Below are positions 11,716-22,747 of a DNA stretch of 64,000 bases, piece by piece. The DNA is taken from contig OY856186.1 of NCBI GenBank assembly GCA_963693315.1, positions 94,080,132 through 94,144,131 on the forward strand, read 5' to 3'. Both the position numbers and the translations under genes were made by a program. The notes beneath the pieces are model-generated. The model saw only the letters and a list, made by a program, of their open reading frames with translations. It did no database searches and was not told the origin of the DNA. Each line of letters begins with the position of its first letter. Position 1 is the first letter of the stretch. The stretch comes from Diogma glabrata (Eukaryota; Arthropoda; Insecta; Diptera; Cylindrotomidae).

Positions 11716-12134
11716 TTTATAAATTTTGTTTAATTTGAATATCTTAAAGTAGAATTTCGAATAAAATCTATCATTTTATTTTAAAATACAAAACGAAATA
11801 TGTCAAATGTCATGGATGAAGAACGCACAGATATACAAATTACGGGCTAGTACCATCTTCAGGATAATAAATCTAATAGTAATAATTTTAATATTTTTGA
11901 TAGTTTTATGATCCTGAAGATGGGCCTAGTCTAAAATATATAGATATTTAATAATAAACAAAGTATTTTAATTCAATTGAGGAAGAACAAATTTAAAATC
12001 AAATATTATAAATGGTATGCAACAAATTTTAAAATACGATAAGATAAGCCACAACAATTTTGAGATAACTCTTAAGTCCTGGGGCGCATTTCTCATGTTT
12101 GAACAGAGCGCAAAAATGTCTTGCACCGGCCCTG
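11716..12134. other. Right subterminal part of the nested hAT-type element
   Basis: Non-coding. It includes a short stem-loop (CATCTTCAGGAT / ATCCTGAAGATG, about 11848-11935) and GC-richer subterminal sequence before the CACCGGCCCTG end. Confidence 0.5.
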
Positions 12135-12142
12135 ACATCACT

Positions 12143-12337
12143 TGTCCATTTAAGATGTACAAGGTAATCAATGATGGCCTGCAATCTTCATTTCCCAATG
12201 TGGAAACTATTTTAAAAATATTTCTTACATTGCCGATATGCAACGCAAGTGGGGAACGATCTTTCTCCGTTCTGAAGCGGATAAAAAATTATTTAAGAAA
12301 TAGTCTTAATCAAACTCATTTGCAAAATTTTTGGTAA
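12143..12337 (+). pseudogene. hAT transposase, C-terminal dimerisation part
   Basis: Continuing from 9022 across the nested insertion, this exon-like piece encodes FPNVETILKIFLTLPICN followed by ASGERSFSVLKRIKNYLR. That is the conserved C-terminal dimerisation segment of hAT transposases. It ends with a stop at 12337, 60 bp before the hAT right end. This is the best-preserved part of the gene. Confidence 0.9.
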
Positions 12338-12405
12338 AATCTTAGGCCCCAAAATTTTGTTCCGCCTCAGGCCCCTCAAAGGCATAATCCGCCACTGGTT
12401 TGGCA

Positions 12406-13331
12406 TGATCAAAGTAAATCGTGAAAAAGAAGACAACGTGGGGCTGATAAAGTTGTTGCTCGATTATATATGGTTTCTCCAAAAGATATAGAATTGTTTC
12501 ATATGCGTTTACTTCTGTTGCATGTTCGTGGTCCAAAATCTTTTACTGATCTACGTATGTATGAAGGTGTTGAGTACCCTACTTTTGCTGCAGCATGTGA
12601 AGCTCGAGGTATTGCAACAAATGATAATGAATGGCGTGAATGTTTACTTGGAGCTTCAGAAATTCAATCACCAAAACAGTTACGTCAATTATTTGCATTT
12701 ATCTGTGGTTTGAATGTTCCTCCGAATGCTTTAGCTTCATGGATTGAATTTAAAAATAGTATGATTGAAGACTTTTTACGAAATTACGATGAAGATGTGT
12801 CAATTAATCGAGCCTTGATTGAAATTAATGAAATTCTTCTTACACATAATACTTCATGTGGTGATCTTGGTCTTACGATACCACAATATAACTTACATAT
12901 TGGCGATGTAGGTCATTTTGATATTGAAGAAGAAGCTACAGTTTTCGTTAGAATGTATGAAAATGCAAATATTATATTGTTTTGCGTGAAGCTCGATTCC
13001 ATGATACTGGAAGTAATGTTTTTTTCTTGACAGCTCATGCAGGTTGTGGCAAAACTTTTGTTCAAACGGCAATCATTCATAAATTTAATTCATTAAATCT
13101 TTCGTGTATTGTAACTGCCTTCAGTGGTATCGCATCAAGTCTTTTGATTGGGAGGCGAACTTTGCATAATGTGAAATGAAATTGAATTTGTAGAATTTCT
13201 TAGAAGACTCGGTAATGGTGATATGCAAAGTTTTCCACAGTTTGTTTCAGATATCATTGAAATTCCTCATAATTTGATTGGCAGACAATATTATTGAAGA
13301 CATTTTTGGAAATATTTCTGATACAATTTGT
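12406..13331 (+). pseudogene. Helitron RepHel, linker and start of PIF1 helicase
   Basis: Just after the hAT duplication the Helitron frame resumes. It carries the Rep-helicase linker with MRLLLLHVRGPKSF and YPTFAAACEARGI, then a frameshift at about 12975. The next frame holds the Walker A motif AHAGCGKTFV (about 13035-13065) of the PIF1-type DNA helicase that unwinds the donor strand. A further break lies near 13180. The remnant EFVEFLRRLGNGDM and IIEDIFGNISDTI can be followed to the inverted repeat at 13332. Confidence 0.85.
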
Positions 13332-13561
13332 GGAGGTCCACACCAAAACGCTACATTTCCATTTTCTTTAAAAAATAAATTGTGTACTTAGATCGGCTCC
13401 AATTTCTGAATTCGATCGAAAACTCAAAAATTTATCTATGCTTAAATTAGAACTGTTTTTCCTCTTTGTAGAATAGAGCTTGCTTTAGACATAATGTTAT
13501 CTGTGTAATGACATAATCAAATTTTCTTGAACTGCGTTGGAAAAATTTGGTGTGGACCTCC
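13332..13561. repeat. Inverted repeat inserted in the helicase region
   Basis: Arms of 16 bp, GGAGGTCCACACCAAA (13332-13347) and TTTGGTGTGGACCTCC (13546-13561), enclose about 200 bp that does not read as helicase. It may be a small MITE or a local inversion. No clear target duplication. Confidence 0.55.
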
Positions 13562-14241
13562 TCATTTTATCTGATGACATTTTGAGTTCCGTCATTTTAG
13601 CCCCCAAAAATAATGATTGCAATGAAATCAATTCTAAAATCATGAGCATTATGCCAGGAGAGGAGAAAGCATATTTTAGTTTTGATGTGATGACATGTGA
13701 TGACATTCGTGAGCAGAACAATTTTCCAATAGAATTTTTAAATAAATTGAGTGTAGGAGTTTTGGCACCTCATAAATTAGTTTTGAAAGTGAATTGCATT
13801 GTTCTCCTCATACGTAATTTAAATACAGGTCAAGCATTAGTAAATGGAACACGAATGCGTGTAAATGTTATGCACCGAAATTCAATAGATTGTGAAGTGT
13901 TGATTGGTGTCATGCGAGGTGTGCGCATTCTAATTCCACGCATTCATTTGACTTATTCTGGAACTCTTCTTCCATTTAAATTTCAAACAACTCAATTACC
14001 TATTATTCCTGCTTTTGCTATGACTATTAATAAATCTCAAGGTCAGAAATTCAACAGAGTTGCCATTTTACTTAAAGAACCTGTATTCACACATGGTCAA
14101 TTGTATGTTGCTGCAAGTAGAGTGCGTGCGTTTGAATGTTTGAAATTTAATATTTATGATACATCTGACCAAGGTCATTTGTTCAACGATGATAGAGTTT
14201 TCACAAAAAATATCGTCTTCCCAGAAGTCAGTGTTACCTGA
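13562..14241 (+). pseudogene. Helitron RepHel, C-terminal PIF1 helicase part
   Basis: The long open stretch encodes later PIF1 helicase motifs: SVILAPKNNDCNEIN, LNTGQALVNGTRM, and FAMTINKSQGQKFNRV (motif V/VI region), then LYVAASRVRAF (motif VI). The stop is at 14241, about 390 bp before the Helitron 3' end, as expected for the last coding part. This segment has no internal stop but is cut off from the upstream motifs. Confidence 0.88.
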
Positions 14242-14511
14242 TTTTTTCTCACTTTTCTCAAAAACCTTTTCCTCTTTTATGAGTGTGAGTGTCTGTGCGT
14301 TTGCTTTTGCCTCAATATGCGTGTTTTTTAATTTCATATTGAGGCTAAAGTTGCCATTCAGTTTTATCATTTTCATCGTTAAACATATTTGAATATTTGT
14401 TTTTGATAATAATTTGTTTAAATTGTCTATTAATATATAAAATAAAATATAAAATTTTCATGTATGACCGAATTTCGGTCACGGGATTTCCTATATTTTT
14501 AAAAATAAAAA

Positions 14512-14629
14512 TTGAAAATTATGCTATAATTTCTCACTACCACTTTTGAAATCATTGCTTCTACGTCAACAAAATGTCTACGCAAAAACTTTATTTATAA
14601 GCATAGCGAAGCACGCCGGGCCCTCCTAG
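14512..14629 (+). other. Helitron 3' terminus
   Basis: The conserved tail ends GCGAAGCACGCCGGGCCCTC plus CTAG at 14626-14629, followed by T. A short stem GCAT/ACGC-like sits 20 bp from the end (GCGT in the copy at 605). The same ~118-bp tail forms both arms of the palindrome at 155-628. Confidence 0.85.
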
Positions 14630-14631
14630 TA

Positions 14632-17090
14632 TTTTTTTTTTTTTTAATAAAAGGTGTTGTGTAGTAGTAATTACAAAATGTGTCACAACAACACATAGAT
14701 ACCTTTTAAGACCCAGATCCCACAACATCATGTGTCTTGAGGTATAGGTGGACGCTTTTTTAAATCTTTGTGGATTGAAGGCACTCGAGACTATTGATTC
14801 GGGCAAAGCATTCCATTTGTACGATGTACGTACAAAGAAATCCCTTTGCATACTATTACTATAACAGTGAGTAATCTCTGTCCGACCACCTGCACAAACC
14901 GATTGACGAGTCAAACGGGGAAAAACGTATGTCTGAGGCATTATGGACCTAATTTCATCCAAGCACTGCTGGTGACGATATTTATAAAAAACAACGAGAT
15001 CAGCAACAGTGCGACGATGTTGTAGGGGATCAAGATCTAATGGTAAATCTCGATCACCAATAATTCGTATAGCACGCTTTTGAACAAAATCCAAAAGAGC
15101 TAGGCTAGCAACAGATGCAGCGCCCCAAACTTGACAACAATACTCCATACAGGGACGAATATAGGACTTATAAATGTGGAGTAATTGATGCGAAGTAAAA
15201 TATTTTTTACATCTATTGAGGAGGCCGAGTTTTCTTGACGCGCTCTTTGCCATGGCCATTATATGATCGTTCCAGAGTAAGTCATTGGATATTGTGACTC
15301 CCAATAAACGAATGCTTTCACATTCGTCTATTTGGTCGTCACACATATTAATTGAAATATCGTTGGGAAACTCGGTCTTTGATCTGGAAACAATTAATTG
15401 CTGTGTTTTGGAGGAATTAAAATTGACCAAATTTCTGTCACCCCAATCGGCGACTTTTTTTAGAGCCTCGTTTACATTTCTGGCAGCGTCTCTCCGGGTG
15501 GGATTTATTCGTTCATGCATTTTACCCTTTGAAGATAGGGGGACGAATGACTTGTGCAGTGTGCTATCATCTGCAAAACTATTTATTGGGTTACTGGTGA
15601 TTTTCAACAGTTCGTTGATATAAATTAGGAATAAAGTGGGAGATAAAACTTCGCCTTGGGGTACACCAGCGTTAATTAATTTGGACTCAGAAGAGAAGCC
15701 ATCTATAGATACCGAGAAGTATCGGTTAGACAGAAAATTTTGAATCAACTTCACGACTGCGGGATGGAAACCGTACGCAACGAGCTTGTTGATCAAGTTG
15801 GCATGCCAGATTCGATCAAATGCTTTTGAGATGTCTAATGCGATTACGTACGTTTCACCACCTTTCTCAAGTATACTATTCCAAAGATGTGCTACATAGT
15901 TCAATAGATCGGTTGTTGATCTTTTGTTTCTAAAACCGTATTGGCTGTCAGATATCAAATGGTTGACCTCCAAAAATTTGGATATGTGTGAATTAATATA
16001 TTGCTCGTATATTTTAGACAGGACTGGGAGTAAGGCTATTGGTCTATATCTATAATTTGAAATATCACATTTCGTTCCTTTTTTTGGGACAGGTTGGACA
16101 TTAGCCAACTTCCAGCAGGATGGAAAAATACCAGAATTATAGGATTTATAAAATATTTTGGTGAGAGTTGGTGCAAGTTCTTTTGAAAATGTTTTTAGAA
16201 TATCAGGAGGAATGTTGTCCAGACCGGAGGCTTTGTTATTGTTTAACCCCCTTAAAAGTTTTTCGACAATTTTGGGTTTGAAATGTAATTGTTTCATATT
16301 GACTCCTGAGGACTGGATTTGGGGAATTTCTTTAGGATTTTCTAAAACTGTCGAATTTGAAGCAAAGCGTTCCGCGAACAATGTAGCTTTCCTTGCAGGG
16401 TCAGTAATGATTGAGTCACCATCGATGATAGCGGGGATAGAAGATTTAGTACCAGAATTTAAAGAATTAATGGCACTGTAAAAACTTTTGTCAGAAATTG
16501 ACATACTCGAAAGTTTTGCCGCTTTCGCTCTGTTAATCTCTGCCTTTTCGTTTTCAATTATCTGGTTTGATATTTTGTTGGCCTTTAAATATTGGGATCG
16601 ATTAACAGAATTCTTTTTATGAATCCAAATATTAAATGGTCTACGTTTGTTTCTAAGAGCCAATTTGGCTGCCTTCGAAAACAAATATTTTTGTTGGGGT
16701 TTCATTATTGAAAAGGGAACGAATTTGTTAATACCGAATTGGTTTCAGTTAAGTTTTGAGCAGAAACATTTACATCGTCAGTTTAAAAACAATGACGCTC
16801 CAAAGGGAAACCTTGAAAAAAACTTCGGAGACCAACCGTGTCCATTTTTGAAAAGTGAAATATTTTACGGGGTTTGGGAACTCTAGTTTGTAGTAAATCA
16901 GTTTTGATAACTGATGTGATTAGATAATGGTCAGAATTTCCAATACTAACCTTATCGACATCGACACTCGTAATATCTGGCATAGATGTGAGATAGAGGT
17001 CTAGGAGAAAACTATTGTCAACGCCATTACGAGGAGTGAAAGTTGGGTTTTTTACAATCTGAGTGCAGGCAACACTCTCATACATATAAT
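14632..17090 (-). mobile_element. LINE family 1 copy, 5'-truncated (APE-type non-LTR)
   Basis: The minus-strand element ends in a 14-nt poly(A) (T-run 14632-14645) directly against the Helitron 3' end, so it inserted next to that terminus. It contains endonuclease and reverse-transcriptase remnants. The sequence is close to the interrupted copy at 33308-49320. Compared with that copy it has an internal deletion of about 290 bp in the endonuclease. The 5' end fades into AT repeats near 17085 and no target duplication could be defined. The Jockey/CR1-group assignment rests on the APE endonuclease, the FADD reverse-transcriptase motif and a poly(A) tail. Confidence 0.85.
14660..17085 (-). pseudogene. 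LINE endonuclease-reverse transcriptase, defective
   Basis: The protein would copy element RNA at a nicked target. Visible parts are the endonuclease end with GNSDHYLITSVI (about 16930), then RT motifs NNKASGLDNIPPDIL, ALDISKAFDRIWH, INAGVPQGEVLSP and the catalytic SFADDSTLH (about 15570). Lesions relative to the 44.8-49.3 kb copy are: an in-frame deletion joining ESVA to TQIVK in the endonuclease; a nonsense codon after RHCF (about 16783); a 4-base deletion near 16733; and a 1-base loss near 14760 that sends the frame into the poly(A). The ATG at 16705 is not a natural start because the intact frame runs through it. Confidence 0.85.
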
Positions 17091-18045
17091 ATATATAAAT
17101 ACATATAAAACATTTCCAATTTTCGGACGAAATATTTTATTTAAACTCATAAGAACATATCAACGTAACCCCTACTTATGGGAATCCTATTGGAAAGGTG
17201 TGGATTAAGACAATTTTGTATATGTTTAGTATAACGCTTATAAAATGAAAACCTCTAGGGGTAGAAGGCTGAAAATCTCTGAGGTTATAGTTTGAAGGTT
17301 TATCTAAAGAGTAGGATTAGGATAGTAGTTTAAATAAAATAAACTAAAATATGCAAAAAGCATTACCTTTCGTTTCGACTGCTGTCCCAGGGTACCCACC
17401 CACTGCTGTCCCGCCTCTCGACTGAAACTATTTTTTTTAAATTTTGGAAAGATTTATATTGTATCTACGTGTTCCGAAGCTTTCAAATGTGAGCTTGGCC
17501 ATTTCCATCTACATCAAGGACAACAAAGTTTATTAAATTTTTATCAACCTTAAATGCGGAGGTCGTCATTTAAAAAAAATGATAAACAAAAGTTCAAATA
17601 TTCAATATATATAAATTTTATTTAAAAATTACTATTCTTATACTAGATTATTGGACTTTTTAGGCTCAAGCCGCTTAACCTGTACCCGGATATGGCCAGT
17701 TCACGATCTTGTCCAAGAGATTATTTGCCTCAACATACCCAGAAAATATTTTTGGTGTAGGTCAAGAAAAGCGATCGTGAGAGTGCAGGTAAATTCCGTT
17801 ATAGCTCCGTTATTTATTTGTATATAATCATTTTTTTTTGTATTTCCGTCTCCGCTTATGATATATAGCCGTTTGGCACCAAAACTTTTCCGGAATTCCG
17901 AGATGACGCACATATTTTTATATTAAATCTACATAAAATTGTATGTAATAGGGGATTTTTAAGTAAATTCAGTTAAATCACCTATATTCTACCTTCATTT
18001 TATAATTTAAAAAATTGTACTTTTTAGCAAATCTGTATAATATAT
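17091..18045. other. AT-rich intergenic, no gene seen
   Basis: No reading frame with a recognisable motif. There is short GC-richer text at about 17380-17430 with a repeated CTGCTGTCCC/CCACC motif, but nothing assignable. Confidence 0.5.
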
Positions 18046-18051
18046 AAAAAA
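18046..18051 (-). terminator. RNA polymerase III terminator of tRNA-Leu
   Basis: A run of six T on the minus strand begins seven bases downstream of the tRNA 3' end, the usual Pol III stop signal. Confidence 0.75.
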
Positions 18052-18057
18052 TATTGT

Positions 18058-18140
18058 TGTCAGGTGTGGGGTTCGAACCCACGCTCACATTGTGAACCAG
18101 AGCTTAAATCTGGCGCCTTAGACCGCTCGGCCAACCTGAC
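18058..18140 (-). tRNA. tRNA-Leu (anticodon UAA)
   Basis: The minus strand folds as a class II tRNA of 83 nt. The acceptor GTCAGGT pairs with ACCTGAC, with discriminator A. The D arm contains TGGCCGAGCGGTC (box A). The anticodon stem CCAGA/TCTGG encloses loop TTTAAGC, so the anticodon is TAA, reading UUA leucine codons. A long variable arm (TCACA/TGTGA) typical of leucine tRNAs follows. The T arm holds GGTTCGAACCC (box B). There is no intron and CCA is not encoded. A Pol III T-run follows. All stems are paired, so it looks functional, and it is the only clear host gene in the window. Confidence 0.95.
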
Positions 18141-20469
18141 GATGTAATGATGATGTTAAAACTAGTACACTATCTAATCAAATGTTTAATGTTCTAATTA
18201 AATATAAACATAAAGAAAAGATAACTCTAGAATATTAAAATTATATTTTAATATTTGTCTTTACCATACACAAAATGAGAAAATGCATATTCACCTCAAA
18301 AATGAAAATGATTATAAACACGATATACACATAAAATAATATTAAGTTTAAACTTTAATCATTTTTTAATAAATGAACGGTTTCATAGGTTTTATATATA
18401 CGTGCATATGTTGATTCTATGTCATTTAATATTCGAAAGAACTGTGCACAATCTGCAAATGTAATCGATTTTCTGTTTTATCTTCCTTCAAACTTCTTTA
18501 TGGTGAGGTGAAATTATGATAACGAATTAAAAAGTATAGACTACATTCTGCAGTAATAAAAATTAACTGTTTCAAGCTCAACAAGTAGATTTTATAATGT
18601 TTTGTCAAATAAATACCGTACTTAAAAGATATCAAACCAATGCTATATACATATTTAATAACTATTAATAATTTTGTCAATTTCAGTTACCATTTACATC
18701 TCAACCATCACCACCATCTATATCTAAACTTTATAAAAACAACACCCATTCAAAAATATAAAAATTATTCACCATGTTCAATGAAAATCGACAAAACCAT
18801 TTTTCTTCATTTACTTTAAAATGGCCGCTAGAGTTAAAATTGCGTAGACGGGTTTTTTTTTTCTGTTTTTTCGTGCAGCTAAAAATTTATTCTTTTTATA
18901 TAGTTTTGTGTAAATTTAAACAAAAAATATTAATAAAAAAGTGTGTTTTTTAATTATTAAAATATAGTTTTTATTTATATGTATATAATATAAAAATTAA
19001 AACAACAAAAAAGTGATTTACTAGAAGAGAAAAAATTGTGATTTTTTTTTTTAATTTGTGGTTTTAAGAAAAAAATAATTAAATTACAGAAATAGTAACA
19101 GCAGAATTAATTAATAAATATACATAAAAAAAGAAATTATACCTTTTATATTTTGGTTTTTACATAAACAAAAATCATTCGAGTTGTTTTTTCTTAAAAA
19201 CATAATTGTTCAGTTAAATACCTGTTGTTGTTTTTGTTTGTGTCAATTTTCTTTACTTTCTTAAATTTTTTTGCAAATGGTTGATTTGGAAAATTAAAAA
19301 TCTATAATTCTGAGAAAGTGAAGATGTTCGTAGGAATATAAAAAAAATGTTAAAAGTTCTTAGATTCCTGTTTTTATTGATAATTTTGCTAGTTGCATAT
19401 ATTTTTTTATAAATTTTTAAATTAAATTTTTGTAGATGAAAGAAGAAATAAAATATCTGGAAGAATAGGGTGTATTTGTTTGGGTCTTGGGAGATAGAAA
19501 ATACAGTTTGGTCTCGATAATATTGAGTGTGTTTTTTTTATATCGGAAGAAATATTAAACGTCAACAAAATAAAATGTCTGTGTTTTTGATGTGAAACGT
19601 CCGTAGGCGCGCCTTGATAGAAAAAAAAATGATTTTGCGTTGCGAAAAAAGGTATAACAATTTATTCCGGCACGTCTCATGATAAATTAATATCTTGTGT
19701 CTCATATTTTCTCTAAAAACAAGTAACAAGTTTATAAGAATGAAAATTATTTTGAACTTAATTGATTTTATTCCCAATTCTGTGGTGTAATATATATTAT
19801 ATAAACTGACCAGAGCCAAATCACTAAAATGTGGGACAAAATGCAAAAATTCTTCAAAATACTAACTAATTAGAACTTCTATTGCGAAAACGTGAGACGG
19901 TCAAAACGTGCTAGTTAGATTATGCATAAGTTTATCATTTAATTACTATTTTATGCTTTCCTTTACTATTTGTTTACTATTTAATTCTTCAAAAAATTCT
20001 TTTATTTTAACTGAACATTTCTCAACCGTTAAAAAATATCCATTAAGGTGTTTGTACATTCAAAATTCTTTCTAGTGCTGTCAGCCATTAATGTCAGCCA
20101 GCGAGTTCCATTGTATGCGACATTTTATATTGTTATATTCGACATAACATTCAATATTTTAGTTTGTTATATTCGACACTACTTTTGTAGTGTAACCATT
20201 CCTCCGTAAAGTAAAACAACCATACATTTTTTAAACCCTGCCATTTGCTTCAATTAGCATTCAATCAGCAGGAGTTTTTATTGCATTATTGCATTATTAA
20301 ATCTATTCCTTTTCAATAGTCCAGAGAAACCAACCGACCTGACGAAGGAAGATCTGTGCTACCGCCCAAGGGCAGTAGCAGAGTTTCTGAATCTAGACTG
20401 GAGTCGGAAGAATAGCACCACATTTGGTCACTTACAACAATAACATTGCATAATTTAAAATATGGACTG
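18141..20469. other. AT-rich intergenic, no gene seen
   Basis: Strongly AT-rich. The part around 18780-19120 (A/T homopolymers with AAAAAAGTG-type stretches) resembles fly 5' untranslated sequence in composition, but no promoter, exon or protein can be shown. Open frames here carry no motif. Confidence 0.4.
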
Positions 20470-20970
20470 CGAATCCAATACCCAATACATTCTGGTTCAA
20501 ATTCGAGGTTAGCTTGCTTAAAACATTTTTCACACCTTGACGTGACAAACCACTAAAATTGGTAATCGTGTTATCAGCGCAAACTGCAATTTTTTGAGAA
20601 TATTAAACTTTTTCAAATTTTTCAAGAATGTTTTCTGATGTTTCTTTGAATGCTCAGGTAAAAAAGAAAATCCAACAATCTAACCTTTACTCTGTCATGC
20701 TCTCTAAAATATCGAAAATATTTGTATTTCCTTATGATTCGATGCATCAGCATAAACCGTGGCAAAATTTGCAATAGACAAATCTAGTTTTAGGTGTTTC
20801 AGGACATGATCCATTGAACATTTTTTAATTATGGCTTCTGATTTTGTTGTGGCACATATATATTTGTCGAAAGCTTTGGTTGTGGTAAATCGGAAGGAGA
20901 AAACCGCTTCTGCAAGAGTAATATTTCTTTCAGTTTTTCCCATTTGTAATGTTATTTTGAAAATTAGCAT
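20470..20970 (-). pseudogene. hAT-like transposase relic
   Basis: The minus strand encodes LSIANFATVYADASNHKEI near 20750, then after a break FCADN-type text reading CADNTITNFSGLSRQG (about 20540-20600) and NVLSKLTSNL. The order DASN followed by a DN.NTNFGG-like block occurs in a widespread family of insect hAT-type transposases, as I recall it. Stops and frameshifts separate the pieces. No ends or target duplication were found. Confidence 0.5.
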
Positions 20971-22369
20971 AAATTTAACTTTTATAGTAGCACAAATCTT
21001 TTGTTACACAAGACTGCAAAACAACTGTAACAATTTATTTTAATTTTACTAAATAATTAATATCCTTTCTGTATTCTGTATTACTACCTCTTGTTCTGTC
21101 TTTTACAAATCTATATTATTTATCAAGTTTTTATGCTGCTTGCTTTGTTTGTTTTTTATTGAGAAAAAAATTATAACAATTATAAAATTATAATTTTACT
21201 TTTGAGCTACCTAGTTAAAGTGTGTTTTAAACAGAGTTTGAAACGCTCCTTATATCACTCCTTTACTCTGTCCTTTCAGAGCGCGTAAAGAATATATAAC
21301 ACTCCCAAATACAGGAGTTAAAATAATAAAATATAATTCTTGCTCCTAAATTGAAATAAATATTTCTTTTCTTTCAAATACTCAAAGCTTTTATTTTTGC
21401 TTCAAATTTAATGCTTTCAAACGTAAAAAATATATAATTCTTGTGAATGCTTTGTTCAATTATGCATGTATTGTTAGAAAAATGAATATAAAGGATGACG
21501 AAAAGGTATTATTTTTCTCCAAAGGAGTGAAATCGAAAAAAAAATTTTTCTTTTACGAGTAAGAACGATATTCAAATTATAAACATTTTAATTTATGAAT
21601 ATTATTTCAAAGGTTTGAAATGAGTGCTCGAATAAAATAAAATTGTTAGTTGTTTTTATTTTATAAAAATCTAAATGTTTATGAATTTATAAAGAGAAAT
21701 TTGTCTTTTTAAGTTAAATAGTGTGTATTTTATTTTTCCTAATATACTTTCGATCTCTCGTAAATACTTAGGAAAGATATTTCTATAAATAAACAAATTT
21801 CTTCACGGAGAGATTTCTTAGAGATCGAACGATATTTGCAAAATAAAATGCAAATTATTGAAGTGGAAAAGACTGAGTTTAGTAGTGTTATGAAAATTAT
21901 AGTTAGAACACTATTTCAGTAAAAAAAATATTGCACTGGTTTGTTCTCTCAATAGTTAAATTAACGTTAATAACGTTAAAAACATTATACAAACTGCAAG
22001 AAGAAACTGTGAAGCCATACTGACTGTGACTGAGATATGGCGAAAACTTTACGTAGATATAAGGTTTTTTTGATTATTTCGATAATGCGCGCAAATGTGG
22101 TGGAAATATTTGATTCGTGGGACAGATTTATCCGTGGGACAACGCAATGAAATGTGGGACATTTCCACGCGGTCAGTTTAGTGTAATACAAAAAATACAA
22201 ATTTGGATAATTCGGTGTCGGAACTTATTGATGTGTGTGTTTTTTTTGTTTTTCGTAGAAAGATGGAACAATCCAAAAATATGCTTTCCAAGCGACTCGC
22301 GGGTTTTAACCGGGTTAAACCCATATTGTTTTGGTTAAACCCATATTGTTACCCGTGTATTATAATGTT
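20971..22369. other. AT-rich intergenic, no gene seen
   Basis: No supportable gene. The GTGGGACA motif occurs three times at 22117-22170 and once near 19828. An 18-bp duplication (GGTTAAACCCATATTGTT) lies at about 22310-22352, beside the 3' end of the R1-like relic. Confidence 0.4.
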
Positions 22370-22650
22370 GTGTTGTCATACCTTGCTACTTAGTGTTGCG
22401 CATGGCTGCTCTTCGTTCGGCTTGTCTCAGTCGTTCCGTGACTCGTTACTTGCAATGATCTCATTCGCTATGTTCCAGTTGTCTTTTGAGCTCAGTATAA
22501 ATTGCATGAGGCTATGTGGAGTGATTGATACAGCTCAAAAATTCTTCGTAGGCTTACAAACATTGCGCATTCGACTAGCACGTGCTCTATGTTCTTCGCG
22601 CGCCCTCAAAGCAGAGACAGTTTGAGGCCATTACGTGCTTGTCCTTGTAT
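22370..22650 (-). pseudogene. R1-like LINE, C-terminal Cys/His part
   Basis: Reverse-strand text NIEHVLVECAMFVSLRRIL follows a degraded CG motif. This matches the E..eHvl.eC pattern at the C-terminus of R1-type proteins. Stops are frequent. Confidence 0.5.
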
Positions 22651-22747
22651 AAGTACTCAGGATATCCATGGACTGAAATCATCTGCGGCAAATGATGGTT
22701 GACGTCACAGTGTTTCCTTGTCGTCCTTGCTTTTACGTCAGTTATCA

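Larger units (their letters stand above)
9023..12134. mobile_element. Non-autonomous hAT-type element nested in the hAT transposase
   Basis: The ends CAGGACCGGTCC (left) and CACCGGCCCTG (right) are inverted and flanked by a perfect 8-bp duplication ACATCACT (9015-9022 and 12135-12142). Removing it joins the host transposase in frame, from KEDNIT to CPFKMYKV. Subterminal GGGCGC-type motifs occur near both ends (about 9065 and 12080). The 3112-bp interior has no transposase. It contains three copies, one of them partial, of a tRNA-like repeat. A short stem at about 11848-11935 (CATCTTCAGGAT against ATCCTGAAGATG) lies near the right end. Confidence 0.9.
6606..12397 (+). mobile_element. hAT transposon inserted in Helitron copy B
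   Basis: The ends are inverted: CAGTGGCGG at the left and CCGCCACTG at the right. They are flanked by a perfect 8-bp duplication GTTTGGCA (6598-6605 and 12398-12405), the hallmark of hAT insertion. The interior carries a decayed transposase related to ZMYM1-like hAT proteins, and a second hAT-type element at 9023-12134. Without that insertion the element would be about 2.7 kb, a normal hAT size. Near both ends are GGCCCC-rich stretches (about 6647-6671 and 12346-12375). It is inactive because of several stops and frameshifts. Confidence 0.92.
5590..14629 (+). mobile_element. Helitron copy B, broken by a nested hAT element
   Basis: Read left to right, this holds a Helitron 5' flank, Rep remnants (5835-6605), a hAT insertion (6606-12397), the rest of RepHel with PIF1 helicase motifs (12406-14241), and a 3' end with a mini-hairpin and terminal CTAG at 14626-14629 followed by T. 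Removing the hAT restores the Rep-helicase linker across the GTTTGGCA site. Most of the N-terminal coding region is missing between the 5' flank and the HUH motif. The element is dead: it has deletions, frameshifts and a mutated HUH motif. The terminal ~118 bp match the arms of the palindrome at 155-628. Confidence 0.85.

Noticed and set aside
22203..22625. 140-codon plus-strand frame
   Set aside because: It lies opposite the R1-like LINE C-terminus and shows no motif; the reverse strand has the recognisable Cys/His text.
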